A DNA stretch of 64,000 bases, taken from positions 52,837 to 116,836 of the forward strand of contig JAVEYW010000017.1 in the NCBI GenBank assembly GCA_034003325.1, read 5' to 3'. Numbering within the stretch: position 1 is the stretch's first letter; each line of letters opens with the position of its first letter. The position numbers were made by a program, and so were the translations under genes. Of this stretch, positions 27,422 to 36,657 are shown one piece after another. The stretch is from Desulfobacterales bacterium. Its GTDB lineage: Bacteria > Desulfobacterota > Desulfobacteria > Desulfobacterales > JAFDDL01. The notes beneath the pieces were generated by a model. The model saw nothing but the letters and a program-made list of their open reading frames with translations. It ran no database searches and was not told where the DNA came from.

Positions 27422-28593
27422 ATTTGTCGCCGATCCTTGCGGACAATCCGCCTGCGTTCCCGAAAGACAAGGCGCTTCGGGTGGTGATTGCCGGCGGCGG
27501 CACGGGCGGGCATATTTTTCCGGGGATTGCAATGGCTCGGGCGTTTGCGGCGAGAAATTCAGGGACGCAGATTTTGTTCGTAGGCACCGGCAATCGGTTT
27601 GAAAGACAGGCGCTGGCCGGTTTGCCATTTTCGCACACCGCTATTCCGGCCGAAGGCATCAAAGGGCGGGGCGTGTTTCGGAAACTAGGGGCGGTTATCA
27701 AGATACCCATCGGGGTGGCCCATGCGGTCGGGGTGTTGGGAAAATTCGGGGCGGACCTGGTCGTGGGTGTGGGCGGGTATTCTTCCGGCCCGGTTGTCAT
27801 GGGTGCTTTTCTGATGCGAATTCCCATTGTTCTTCAGGAGCAAAATCTGCTGCCGGGAATGGCCAACCGGGTGCTGGGACGCTTGGCCAAACGCATATAT
27901 CTTTCTTTTGAAAACACGGCGCCGGTGTTCGATTCAAAAAAGGTGCTGGTTACCGGCAATCCGGTGCGCCCGGAGATTGCTTCTTATGCCGCAAGTTCCG
28001 GGGAGTTGGGCGCACGAGCCGGAAAAGAGGATCGATTTACCGTGCTGGTTTGCGGCGGCAGCCAGGGCGCGCATGCCATTAACCGAGCCGTGATGGATGC
28101 GCTGGCGCATCTTCGAAATCAGCCGGTTGATCTGATTCATCAAACCGGCGTTGCGGACGAAGCAGCTGTTCGGGAAGCCTATGAAACACAGGGCCTTTCA
28201 TTCCGGGTTTCAGCCTTTTATGAGAACATGGCGGCGCAATACGCGCTGGCGGATCTGGTGATCTGCAGGGCCGGCGCCACCACGGTGGCGGAATTAACCG
28301 CGATGGGAAAACCGGCGCTGTTTATTCCCTATCCCCATGCTGCGGATCAGCACCAGGCGTTAAATGCGAAATCCATGGCGGATGCCGGCGCCGCCGAGAT
28401 GATTCATGAATCAGTACTGACCGGGCAATTGCTGGCGGATCGGATCACGTATTATGCGGCCGATTCACATGCCCTGGCCCGCATGGCGGAAAGGTCGGGG
28501 CGGTTGGGCCGGCCCGGGGCCGCGGAAGCAATCGTTGATGATTGCTATCGGCTTTTAATGGAAACACCATCACGAAAAACAATTTCGGACTGA
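27418..28593 (+). CDS. murG: UDP-GlcNAc:lipid I transferase MurG
   Basis: A 391-residue peripheral membrane GT28 glycosyltransferase making lipid II. The N-terminal AGGGTGGHIFPGIA motif, VGVGGYSSGP, CGGSQGAHAIN and the UDP-GlcNAc-binding CRAGATTVAEL stretch are all seen. The N-terminus is about 15 residues longer than usual before the first beta-strand. Confidence 0.94.
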   Translation: MNLSPILADNPPAFPKDKALRVVIAGGGTGGHIFPGIAMARAFAARNSGTQILFVGTGNRFERQALAGLPFSHTAIPAEGIKGRGVFRKLGAVIKIPIGVAHAVGVLGKFGADLVVGVGGYSSGPVVMGAFLMRIPIVLQEQNLLPGMANRVLGRLAKRIYLSFENTAPVFDSKKVLVTGNPVRPEIASYAASSGELGARAGKEDRFTVLVCGGSQGAHAINRAVMDALAHLRNQPVDLIHQTGVADEAAVREAYETQGLSFRVSAFYENMAAQYALADLVICRAGATTVAELTAMGKPALFIPYPHAADQHQALNAKSMADAGAAEMIHESVLTGQLLADRITYYAADSHALARMAERSGRLGRPGAAEAIVDDCYRLLMETPSRKTISD

Positions 28594-28609
28594 AAGTTTA
28601 TCATCTGAT

Positions 28610-30010
28610 ATGTATAGAAAAAAATACCATATTCACTTCGTGGGCATCGGCGGCATCGGCATGAGCGGCATCGCCGAGCTGTTGCTGAACCTGGGGTATT
28701 ATGTTTCGGGGTCGGATTTACGCGATACCGATATCACTCAGCGGCTTGTGCAGCTGGGCGGAACCGTGGTTCAGGGACATGATGCATCCAATGTAACCGG
28801 CGCCGACGTGGTGGTGACCTCATCGGCCGTTGTTGCGGAAAATCCCGAAGTGATCGGTGCGCGGCAGGCGGGGATTCCCGTGATTCCCAGAGCGGAGATG
28901 CTTGCCGAGTTGATGCGGCTTAAATACAGTATCGCGGTGGCCGGCTCTCACGGAAAAACCACTACCACCTCCATTATTGCCGCCGTGTTGGGACAAGGCG
29001 GGTTGGATCCCACGGTGGTGATCGGCGGGAAATTGCGAAGCGTGGGAACCAACGCCCTGCTGGGGCAGGGGGACTTTATCGTGGCTGAGGCGGATGAGAG
29101 CGACGGCTCTTTTCTGAAAATGTCACCCACGATTGCCGTCGTGACCAACATTGACCGGGAACACCTGGATTTTTATCCGGACCTTGCCGCGGTTCAGGCA
29201 AAATTTCTCGAATTTCTCGATCGAATTCCGTTTTACGGCCGGGCGGTTCTCTGCCTGGATGATGAGCCGGTTCAAGCGCTGATTCCGAATATTAAAAAGC
29301 CGTTCGTTACTTACGGCATGAGCACGCAGGCTGATTTTCAGGCCCGCCGAATCACCTACCAGGGCCTTCAAAGCCGTTTCGATGTGATTTATCGCAGCAC
29401 TGTGCTGGGAGAAATTATTCTGAATCTGCCGGGTCAGCACAATGTCTATAATGCCCTTGCCAGCATTGCCGTGGGCATGGAATTGGAAATTCCATTTGAG
29501 GTAATGAAGCAGGCGCTGGAAACCCTGGCCGGTGTGCAACGACGCATGGAAGTAAAGGGAGAAACCCATGGGGTTCTAGTGGTGGATGATTATGGGCATC
29601 ATCCCACGGAAATCAAGGCCACGTTGCTGGCCGCGATGCAGTCCTGGCCGGAACGGCGAAAGGTCGTGGTGTTTCAACCCCATCGCTATTCACGGACCGC
29701 CGCCCTTTTTGATGAGTTTACCCGGGCCTTTTATCATTCGGACGTGTTGTTGGTGCTGCCCATCTATGCCGCCAGCGAAGAAAAAATGCAGGGCGTTGAT
29801 TCGGAACAATTATGCGAGGCCATTTGTGCGCACGGCCATCGCGAGACCGAGTTTATGCCGGATGCGCAGGCGGTTCTCTTTAATCTGAAAAAAAAGTTGC
29901 GGCCCAACGACCTGCTTTTGACCATGGGGGCGGGGGATGTGTGGAAAGTCGGCATGGCACTGCTGGAAAACTGGCCGAACGAAACGCCGGATAAAGAGGA
30001 TTCCCGATAG
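28610..30010 (+). CDS. murC: UDP-MurNAc:L-Ala ligase MurC
   Basis: A 466-residue Mur ligase that adds L-alanine to UDP-MurNAc, the first amino acid of the stem peptide. IHFVGIGGIGMSGIAELL at the N-terminus and the ATP loop AGSHGKTTTT are diagnostic, with QPHRYSRTAALFDEF near the C-terminus. It starts 16 bp after murG with a weak ribosome site. Confidence 0.94.
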   Translation: MYRKKYHIHFVGIGGIGMSGIAELLLNLGYYVSGSDLRDTDITQRLVQLGGTVVQGHDASNVTGADVVVTSSAVVAENPEVIGARQAGIPVIPRAEMLAELMRLKYSIAVAGSHGKTTTTSIIAAVLGQGGLDPTVVIGGKLRSVGTNALLGQGDFIVAEADESDGSFLKMSPTIAVVTNIDREHLDFYPDLAAVQAKFLEFLDRIPFYGRAVLCLDDEPVQALIPNIKKPFVTYGMSTQADFQARRITYQGLQSRFDVIYRSTVLGEIILNLPGQHNVYNALASIAVGMELEIPFEVMKQALETLAGVQRRMEVKGETHGVLVVDDYGHHPTEIKATLLAAMQSWPERRKVVVFQPHRYSRTAALFDEFTRAFYHSDVLLVLPIYAASEEKMQGVDSEQLCEAICAHGHRETEFMPDAQAVLFNLKKKLRPNDLLLTMGAGDVWKVGMALLENWPNETPDKEDSR

Positions 30011-30019
30011 GCTTTATGA

Positions 30020-30970
30020 ATGAAACGGCTTGAAAAACCCCAAATAGAATGGTTGGCACAGCGGTTTCAAAACCGGGTGCGGTTTGATGAACCGCTGGCT
30101 CCTTATACCTCTTTTCAAATCGGGGGCCCTGCCGAGGCATTGATTATTCCGGAAAGCCCGGCGGAGCTGACGGCGCTGATCAAAGGCGCCAGGGAGCGGG
30201 AAATCGCCTACCGAATCATCGGCGGCGGCACCAATTTGCTGGTAAACGATCGGGGCGTGAGCGGGTTGGTGGTGGTGACGACCCGATGCTTAGAGCATAT
30301 TCTATTGGTCGAAGAGGCGGTCGGACACATTCATATCAGCGTGGGCGCCAGTGTTCTCATGAAACGGTTATGCCGGTATTGTCTGGCTCAGGGCTTTCAG
30401 GGGATGAATTTTGCGATCGGTATTCCCGGAACGATCGGTGGCGCACTCATCATGAATGCCGGAACAGGCAAAGGAACCGTGGCGAATGTGCTGTCGGCCA
30501 TGATGCTGTTGACGACAACGGGCGAGATTTGCACCTTGAACCGGAACCAGTTTCGTGCGGAAAACCGGCGACTTTCCTGGGAACCGGTTGAAAGCGACGA
30601 GGCGTATCCCCCGGTGATTCTGGGATGTGAATTAACGCTGACTCGGGCCGATGCCGCGATGCTTCGGGCTGAGGCCCGCCACATCATGCGTCAGCGGGGA
30701 AAGACTCAGCCGCTCGGTATTCCCAGTGCTGGATGCATTTTTAAAAATCCGGTGGACGGACTGCCGGCCGGACAATTGATCGACATGGCGGGACTCAAGG
30801 GGGCGCGCGAAGGCGGAGCGGTTATATCGGCGCGTCATGCGAACTATATTCTCAACGCGGGCGGCGCCACAGCCGCGGAGGTAATGGCCCTGATGGCCCG
30901 GGTCAAAGAGACGGTTTGGAACCGGTTTCAAATTCAACTTGAACCGGAGGTGAAACTTGTTGGGGAATGA
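30020..30970 (+). CDS. murB: UDP-N-acetylenolpyruvoylglucosamine reductase MurB
   Basis: A 316-residue FAD enzyme that reduces enolpyruvyl-UDP-GlcNAc to UDP-MurNAc. FAD-binding segments are YTSFQIGGPAEAL, IGGGTNLLVNDRGVSG and IGIPGTIGGALIMNAG. The catalytic serine region (PSAGCIFKNP) and the distal Glu (QLEPEVKLVG) fit the shorter type II MurB. Its end overlaps the ftsQ start by 14 nt. Confidence 0.94.
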   Translation: MKRLEKPQIEWLAQRFQNRVRFDEPLAPYTSFQIGGPAEALIIPESPAELTALIKGAREREIAYRIIGGGTNLLVNDRGVSGLVVVTTRCLEHILLVEEAVGHIHISVGASVLMKRLCRYCLAQGFQGMNFAIGIPGTIGGALIMNAGTGKGTVANVLSAMMLLTTTGEICTLNRNQFRAENRRLSWEPVESDEAYPPVILGCELTLTRADAAMLRAEARHIMRQRGKTQPLGIPSAGCIFKNPVDGLPAGQLIDMAGLKGAREGGAVISARHANYILNAGGATAAEVMALMARVKETVWNRFQIQLEPEVKLVGE

Positions 30971-31826
30971 CCGGATTCGAAGAAACAGAGCGCGGCCCAG
31001 AAGAAAAAAAACCGGCATTCCGGTAACCCGAGTGCTGGTGGTGGGATTAAGGCTTACCGTTGCCTTGCTCGGGCTGATCTGCCTGAGTTTGTCCTATATC
31101 TTTGTTTATGACGTGATGACGCAATGCGATTTTTTCAGGTCTAAAGAGATTCGTATTCTCGGGGCAACGCGGTTGACCAAACAGCAGGTGCTGTTGCAGG
31201 CCGGGATAGCGCCGAATATGAATATTTTATCGGTCAATTTGCACCTGACTCGAAAACGCTTGCTGTGTCATCCCTGGATCGCCGAGGCCCAAGTGACGCG
31301 GGAGCTTCCTGACCATATCATCATTCATATTCGGGAAAATGAACCGCTGGCGGTGCTGAATTTGGGGAAAAAATTCATCATCAACACGGACGGGGAAATA
31401 TTTAAAGAATGGGCGCCGTCCGATTCAGTCGATTTGCCCCTGGTAACGGGACTTTCTTTCTCCGATATCCGGCTGCCTTCGGATAACGGTAGCCCGGCAT
31501 TCAATGCCTTGATGACGGCGCTGTATCTAGGGCAGGAGAAAGGCTCGGTGCTGCCAAACCGCTTCATTCGGAGAATCCATGTGGACCCGGATCTCGGATT
31601 GACCTTGTATGCCTTTGCAGACGAAAAGGCCGTGAAGTTGGGATACAGAAGCTACAGGGAAAAATTGCGGTGTTTAAGCCCATTGCTGTATCGATTGAAC
31701 CAACAGCCGGAGTGGATGGGATTTGATGCCATCGACCTGGCGAATCTAAACCGCGTGGTGGTGAACCCCCGTACGGGGAGGGCGTTTGACGGTGATTTTA
31801 AGGAGGGTTTCGGTGCAGGCACGTGA
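30957..31826 (+). CDS. ftsQ: Cell division protein FtsQ
   Basis: A 289-residue bitopic protein with a basic cytoplasmic tail (RRNRARPRRKK), a membrane helix at about 25-48, a POTRA domain beginning KEIRILGATRLTKQQV, and an FtsQ beta domain. It links the early Z ring to FtsB/FtsL. The start is TTG at 30957, supported by GGAGG 6 nt upstream (30946-30950); there is no ATG nearby. It directly follows murB; in many bacteria ddl lies between these two but is absent here. Confidence 0.88.
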   Translation: MLGNDRIRRNRARPRRKKTGIPVTRVLVVGLRLTVALLGLICLSLSYIFVYDVMTQCDFFRSKEIRILGATRLTKQQVLLQAGIAPNMNILSVNLHLTRKRLLCHPWIAEAQVTRELPDHIIIHIRENEPLAVLNLGKKFIINTDGEIFKEWAPSDSVDLPLVTGLSFSDIRLPSDNGSPAFNALMTALYLGQEKGSVLPNRFIRRIHVDPDLGLTLYAFADEKAVKLGYRSYREKLRCLSPLLYRLNQQPEWMGFDAIDLANLNRVVVNPRTGRAFDGDFKEGFGAGT

Positions 31827-33039
31827 AAATATTATCGTAGGACTGGATATTGGTACAACCAAAATCTGTGCGGTGGTGGGTGAGGTGGTGGGCAATGATA
31901 TCAATATTATAGGTATTGGCACGCATCCATCCATTGGTTTGCGAAAAGGCGTGGTGGTCAATATCGAGTCCACCGTGGAGTCGATCAAAAAGGCCGTGGA
32001 AGAGGCCGAGTTGATGGCGGGGTGTGAAATATCCTCTGTGTATGCCGGAATCGCTGGCGGCCATATCACCGGCTTCAACAGCCGGGGGATTGTGGCGGTC
32101 AAGGGTTCCGAGGTGACGCAACAGGATGTGGAGCGCGTGATCGAGGCGGCCCGTGCCGTGGCGATTCCCATGGACAGAGAGGTTATTCATGTGCTTCCGC
32201 AGGAGTATATCGTGGATGATCAGACCGGTATTCAAAACCCGGTGGGAATGACCGGGGTTCGGCTGGAAGCCAAGATTCACATTGTTACCGGTGCCGTAAC
32301 GAGCGCGCACAATATTGTGAAATGCGCCAACCGGGCCGGGCTGGATGTGGGGGATATCGTTTTGGAGTCCCTGGCGTCCGGGGAGGCGGTTCTCAGCGGC
32401 GAAGAAAAGGAGTTGGGAACGGCGCTTCTTGATCTGGGTGGTGGCACCACGGATCTGGCGGTATTTTCCGAAAAAAACATCAAGCATACGTTTGTGCTGG
32501 CCCTCGGGGGAAACAACCTGACCAATGATATCGCCATCGGACTGCGGGCACCCATTGCCGAAGCGGAGAAAATAAAACGAAAATACGGTGCATGCGTGGC
32601 TCGGCGAATCGGAGGCGATGAAACCATCGAGGTGCCGGGCATGGCCGGCGGCAAACCCAGAAAACTGCCCAGGCAGATTCTGGGAGAAATTCTGGAGCCG
32701 CGCATGGAGGAAATTTTCACGTTGATCAAACGGGAAATCTACCGGGCGGGAATGGAAAGCTTTATTTCTTCGGGCGTGGTGGTTACGGGCGGTTCCGCCC
32801 TGCTTGAAGGCGTGACGGAGGTGGCCGAATCCATCTTCAACCTGCCGGTGAGACTGGGGAAACCCTGCGGTATCAGTGGGTTGGTGGATGTGGTCAATAA
32901 TCCCATGTACGCCACCGGCGTGGGGCTGGTTCTGTTCGGCGCCAGAAACAGCAGCGATAAAAAGTTCAGAATCAGGGATTCGAATATTTTCAACCGGGTG
33001 ATGGCGCAAATGAAACGATGGTATAAAGAAGTGATTTAA
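31813..33039 (+). CDS. ftsA: Cell division ATPase FtsA
   Basis: A 408-residue actin-like protein that tethers FtsZ to the membrane. Phosphate-binding loops are VGLDIGTTKICAVV and LLDLGGGTTDLAVF, and VVVTGGSALLEGV is the adenosine motif. The C-terminus (NRVMAQMKRWYKEVI) is the amphipathic membrane-targeting helix. The GTG at 31813 has AAGGAGG 6 nt upstream and is preferred over an in-frame TTG at 31786. It overlaps ftsQ by 14 nt. Confidence 0.93.
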   Translation: MQARENIIVGLDIGTTKICAVVGEVVGNDINIIGIGTHPSIGLRKGVVVNIESTVESIKKAVEEAELMAGCEISSVYAGIAGGHITGFNSRGIVAVKGSEVTQQDVERVIEAARAVAIPMDREVIHVLPQEYIVDDQTGIQNPVGMTGVRLEAKIHIVTGAVTSAHNIVKCANRAGLDVGDIVLESLASGEAVLSGEEKELGTALLDLGGGTTDLAVFSEKNIKHTFVLALGGNNLTNDIAIGLRAPIAEAEKIKRKYGACVARRIGGDETIEVPGMAGGKPRKLPRQILGEILEPRMEEIFTLIKREIYRAGMESFISSGVVVTGGSALLEGVTEVAESIFNLPVRLGKPCGISGLVDVVNNPMYATGVGLVLFGARNSSDKKFRIRDSNIFNRVMAQMKRWYKEVI

Positions 33040-33133
33040 AAATGATTTAGTAAATAAACAGGCAATCGGAATCGGGGCGTGTCATTGCAACATGAATGGA
33101 TGTATCTAAAATGGGTTAAGGGGGGGAATGCAC

Positions 33134-34318
33134 ATGTTTACGTATGTTGAAAATGAGAAGACGGCTAAAATTAAGGTGATCGGTGTGGGGGGTGCCGGGG
33201 GTAACGCTATTAACAACATGATCGCTTCCAATCTGCAAGGGGTTAAATTTATTGTGGCCAATACGGACGCACAGGCGCTCGACATCTCCAAAGCCGCAGA
33301 AAGAATTCAGATCGGTGAGCGGCTGACCGAAGGACTTGGCGCCGGCGCCAATCCGGAAATCGGCAGGCAAGCCGCGCGCGAAAGCGAATCCGAAATTAGA
33401 AGAGCCCTGGAGGGCAGTCACATGGTATTTATCACGGCGGGGTTCGGCGGCGGTACCGGGACGGGCGCTGCCCCGGTGATTGCTGAGATATGCAAGGATA
33501 TCGGGGCGCTGACGGTAGCGGTGGTGTCAAAGCCCTTTTCCTTTGAAGGCCGAAAGCGCCTGGTTCAGGCCGAGGAAGGCATTGCGGCGTTAAAAGAAGT
33601 GGCGGACACGGTGATTACCATTCCGAATGATCGGCTTCGCGGATTGGCGGAGAAAGATGCCAAGATGGTCGATATGTTTATCAAGGCTGATGAAATCTTG
33701 CTTCACTCCGTCAAGGGGATTACCGATCTCATCATGATGCCGGGGCTGGTGAACCTGGATTTCGCGGATGTAAAGACCACCATGAGCAAGGCCGGCATGG
33801 CCATTATGGGCATCGGGGTTGGCCGGGGTGAAAACCGGGCAGTGGAAGCGGCGGAACGGGCCATTTCCCATCCGCTGCTGGAGGATAGTTCCATTGCCGG
33901 CGCAAAGGGTGTTTTGATGAATATCACCTGCTCCAGTGATTTAACCATGGATGAGATGACGCAAGCCTCCGAGCGAATCTATCAGGAAGTCGGGGATGAG
34001 GCGGAGATCATCTGGGGCGCTGTCATGGATGATTCACTGGGAGATGAGATGCGGGTAACGGTGATTGCCACGGGTATCGGCGCCGATCTGAAGCCGGTGG
34101 CCAAATCAAAGCCGCTGGAGGTACCTTTGCGTGGGCGGGTTCGGGACATTACGCCCGCGGACATGCAAAATGCAGTGGAATTTGATGAGCCGACCTTTCT
34201 TCGGCATAAACGGGCGGTGGGAGATGACACCGGCGCTACTTATCGTGGATACAAAGGCATTGTTATTGATAATGATGATCTGGATGTGCCGACTTTCTTA
34301 CGCAGAAAGGCGGATTAA
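33134..34318 (+). CDS. ftsZ: Cell division GTPase FtsZ
   Basis: A 394-residue tubulin-like GTPase that forms the Z ring. The G-box [16 protein letters not shown] and the N-terminal [17 protein letters not shown] are diagnostic. The C-terminal peptide [12 protein letters not shown] binds FtsA and other anchors; a second similar motif, [11 protein letters not shown], lies about 33 residues earlier. The start at 33134 has an AGGGGGG site 7 nt upstream and gives the usual MFTYVENE; an ATG at 33128 is too close to it. It ends the dcw cluster. Confidence 0.95.
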   Translation: MFTYVENEKTAKIKVIGVGGAGGNAINNMIASNLQGVKFIVANTDAQALDISKAAERIQIGERLTEGLGAGANPEIGRQAARESESEIRRALEGSHMVFITAGFGGGTGTGAAPVIAEICKDIGALTVAVVSKPFSFEGRKRLVQAEEGIAALKEVADTVITIPNDRLRGLAEKDAKMVDMFIKADEILLHSVKGITDLIMMPGLVNLDFADVKTTMSKAGMAIMGIGVGRGENRAVEAAERAISHPLLEDSSIAGAKGVLMNITCSSDLTMDEMTQASERIYQEVGDEAEIIWGAVMDDSLGDEMRVTVIATGIGADLKPVAKSKPLEVPLRGRVRDITPADMQNAVEFDEPTFLRHKRAVGDDTGATYRGYKGIVIDNDDLDVPTFLRRKAD

Positions 34319-34357
34319 TACCAACCGGGTGCCGCCCTTCATATAGGAACCATTGCT

Positions 34358-34564
34358 TTGGGCTTAGAAACGAAAAGCGTGAGAGGCGATGTGACGGATG
34401 TCTTCTTGCCGAGCGAACGGCGTTCCGGAATGGATCGGCGTCAGTTCACCTATGATGCCCATATTCCGGAACGGCGCATTCGGCGTGATCGAAGACAATT
34501 GCTGAAAACCGGGGATGCAGTGGTAACGAAAAAGGGAATGATGGCTCCGCGGGGGCATCCCTGA
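34358..34564 (+). CDS. Small basic protein with repeated DRRQ motifs
   Basis: 68 residues, start TTG with an AGGAA site about 8 nt upstream. The core reads ERRSGMDRRQF and, 13 residues later, ERRIRRDRRQL, that is, two copies of an ERRxxxDRRQ motif. Short proteins with this motif are, to my recollection, common in Desulfobacterota; the function is unknown. It lies 40 bp after ftsZ and may ride on its transcript. Its coding nature rests on the motif repeat and the ribosome site. Confidence 0.55.
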   Translation: MGLETKSVRGDVTDVFLPSERRSGMDRRQFTYDAHIPERRIRRDRRQLLKTGDAVVTKKGMMAPRGHP

Positions 34565-34672
34565 AAAAGTTCGCCGATTGAAAAAAGGACCAATGATTAG
34601 GGAGCAACTCCCGGCTTGCCGTGGATTGACTTCATCGGGCGCTGTGCGGCATGCTGTTGTTAAAAGGGGATA

Positions 34673-34790
34673 ACCTAATCCGGCAAGGCCGGATGCTGGA
34701 AGGCTGGGATGCTGGGAGGCATAAAAGCCATCTTTCACCTTTAGTGAACATACACGCAAAAACGTGTATGTTTCTGATAGCGGGTCTAAC
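34673..34790 (-). repeat. Dispersed three-hairpin repeat, copy 3 (inverted)
   Basis: The reverse complement matches copies 1 and 2 along the full length. The first stem is extended to ACATACACG/CGTGTATGT and the third keeps ATCCGGC/GCCGGAT, with compensating changes. It sits in the 270-bp gap between the DRRQ gene and the radical SAM gene, which holds nothing else recognisable. Confidence 0.8.
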
Positions 34791-34834
34791 GGCGTCAATA
34801 GCACTAATCCTTTACCCGGCCAGGTGAAAATAGG

Positions 34835-36562
34835 GTGAGCAGATCCGAAAAACCCCCCATTTCGGTTTTAGATAGGGAATTGGGGACGATTTATAAAGAT
34901 TGGCGCGGTCGAACCCGCATCGCGCTGATTTACCCCAATCGGTACACCGTGGGCATGAGTAATCTCGGCTTCCAACAGGTTTACCGATTATTTAACGCGC
35001 TGGACGGCGTTGTGTGTGAAAGGGCCTTTCTGCCATTCCCCCCCGACGGGCAGGGGGCCCTTATCACCACTGTTGAGTCCGGGCGCCCGCTGGCGGATTT
35101 TGATATTCTCGCCTTTTCCATCTCTTTTGAAAGCGACTTTCTCCATTTGGTAAGCATTCTGGCCGCGGCGAAAATACCCCTGAATGCGGTGGATCGGGGA
35201 GATAAACATCCCCTGGTGATGGCCGGTGGCGTTGCCTGCTGGATTAATCCCGAACCGATTGCGCCGTTTGTGGATTTATTTTTGATAGGGGAGGCTGAAG
35301 CGCTGTTGCCCGGGTTTATGGCGGCCTTTGAACCCGGGCGGGAAAAAACCGCGCAACTCAAACAATTGGCGAAAACCGTGCCGGGTGTTTATGTACCGGC
35401 CTTATACCGGATTTCCTATCACGCGGACGGTAAAATCGCTGCCTGTGAACCGACCTGCGATGTGCCTGAAAAAATTCAAAGGGTATATGCCCGGAATCTT
35501 GCCGAAACCACCGCCTGCAGTACGATTTTAACGCCGGAGACGGCTTTCGGCGACAGTTTTCTGGTGGAGGTTTCCCGAGGGTGCCCCCATGGATGCCGGT
35601 TTTGCAGTGCCGGGTATGTGTATCGGCCCCCCCGGTTTCGACCTGCAGCGGTGTTGGCCTCATGTGTGCGGGAAGGCGCTGGAAGAAGTAAACAGATCGG
35701 GCTGATGGGGGCGGCCGTATCCGATCTGCCCGGTTTGGGGGCCATTTGCGAATCGGCCATAGCGCTTGATTGCCGATTGTCATTTAGTTCTTTGCGGGCA
35801 GATGCCCTTACGCCGGAGCTGATTCGAGTGATGAAGCAAAGCGGCGTGAAAACGGCGACCATCGCACCGGATGCCGGATCTGCGCGAATGCGGCGGATCA
35901 TCAACAAGGGAATCTCTGAAGAGGATATTTTTTGCGCGGTTAACGCTTTGGTGGATGAAGGCATTCCGAACCTGAAACTCTATTTTATGATCGGGCTTCC
36001 GGAAGAACGCACGGCCGATGTGGATGCGGTAGTGGACCTTTGTGACCGCATTAAAGGTCATTTCTTGAAATCGAGCCGGGTTAAAGGGCGAATGGGAACC
36101 ATTACGGTGAGCGTAAACGCCTTTGTCCCCAAGCCTTTTACCCCCTTTCAATGGCATCCCATGGCGCCGCTTGCGGACCTTAAATTAAAAATAAAACACA
36201 TCAAGGCGGGACTCGGCCGCATTGCCAATGTCCGTGTCCATGCCGATGTGCCGCGGTGGGCCTTTATTCAAGCACTTTTGTCCCGTGGGGATCGAAAGGT
36301 AGCCACGCTGTTGACGGCCGCCCATGAAACCGGCGGGAATTGGCCAAAGGTGCTTAAATACGCATCGGCTGCGACGGATTTCTATGTTTATCGGTTGCGG
36401 GAACCCGAAGAGCGGTTCCCGTGGGACTTTATTGACCACGGTATTGATAAGGCCTTTTTGTATCGAGAGTATCAGCGGGGGCTGGCGGAAAAAGAATCCC
36501 CGGATTGCCCCATGCAGGACGGATGCACCCTGTGCGGGGTTTGTCGGGTAGCTGATAGGTGA
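34835..36562 (+). CDS. Radical SAM protein with N-terminal B12-binding-like domain
   Basis: A 575-residue protein. The N-terminal 190 residues look like a cobalamin-binding-type fold (IALIYPNRYTVGMSNLGFQ). The radical SAM core follows, with the cluster motif CPHGCRFC at about 253 after VEVSRG, then SFSSLRADAL and MIGLPEER segments. This is the architecture of the TIGR03960-type radical SAM family; the reaction is unknown. The GTG start has only a weak ribosome site. The last codons and the stop lie inside a heptamer tandem repeat (36551-36599), so the C-terminus may vary among relatives. A cysteine-rich end (CPMQDGCTLCGVC) could bind another cluster. Confidence 0.85.
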   Translation: MSRSEKPPISVLDRELGTIYKDWRGRTRIALIYPNRYTVGMSNLGFQQVYRLFNALDGVVCERAFLPFPPDGQGALITTVESGRPLADFDILAFSISFESDFLHLVSILAAAKIPLNAVDRGDKHPLVMAGGVACWINPEPIAPFVDLFLIGEAEALLPGFMAAFEPGREKTAQLKQLAKTVPGVYVPALYRISYHADGKIAACEPTCDVPEKIQRVYARNLAETTACSTILTPETAFGDSFLVEVSRGCPHGCRFCSAGYVYRPPRFRPAAVLASCVREGAGRSKQIGLMGAAVSDLPGLGAICESAIALDCRLSFSSLRADALTPELIRVMKQSGVKTATIAPDAGSARMRRIINKGISEEDIFCAVNALVDEGIPNLKLYFMIGLPEERTADVDAVVDLCDRIKGHFLKSSRVKGRMGTITVSVNAFVPKPFTPFQWHPMAPLADLKLKIKHIKAGLGRIANVRVHADVPRWAFIQALLSRGDRKVATLLTAAHETGGNWPKVLKYASAATDFYVYRLREPEERFPWDFIDHGIDKAFLYREYQRGLAEKESPDCPMQDGCTLCGVCRVADR

Positions 36563-36599
36563 TAGCTGATAGCTGATAGGTGATAGCTGATAGGTGATA
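36551..36599. repeat. Seven tandem heptamers G(C/G)TGATA
   Basis: GCTGATA and GGTGATA alternate irregularly through seven units, followed by a degenerate eighth (GCTATTA). The array contains the TGA stop codon of the radical SAM gene (36560-36562). Slippage here would change the C-terminus or stop position. Confidence 0.85.
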
Positions 36600-36626
36600 G
36601 CTATTAACCAGGAGATTCAAAATGAC

Positions 36627-36657
36627 CAGCCGCTTAGACGGCTTGTACAAGCGGCTG
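36627..36657 (-). terminator. Hairpin at the end of the hybrid kinase gene
   Basis: CAGCCGCTT (36627-36635) and AAGCGGCTG (36649-36657) form a perfect 9-bp stem with a 13-nt loop around the kinase stop codon. On the minus strand a short T run (GTCATTTTG) follows, so it may act as an intrinsic terminator. Confidence 0.45.

Noticed and set aside
31798..33009. 403-codon minus-strand frame opposite ftsA
   Set aside because: Exact antisense shadow of a certain gene; no ribosome site or known protein pattern.
36551..36606. CRISPR-like array
   Set aside because: Units are only 7 bp with no spacers; it is a simple tandem repeat.
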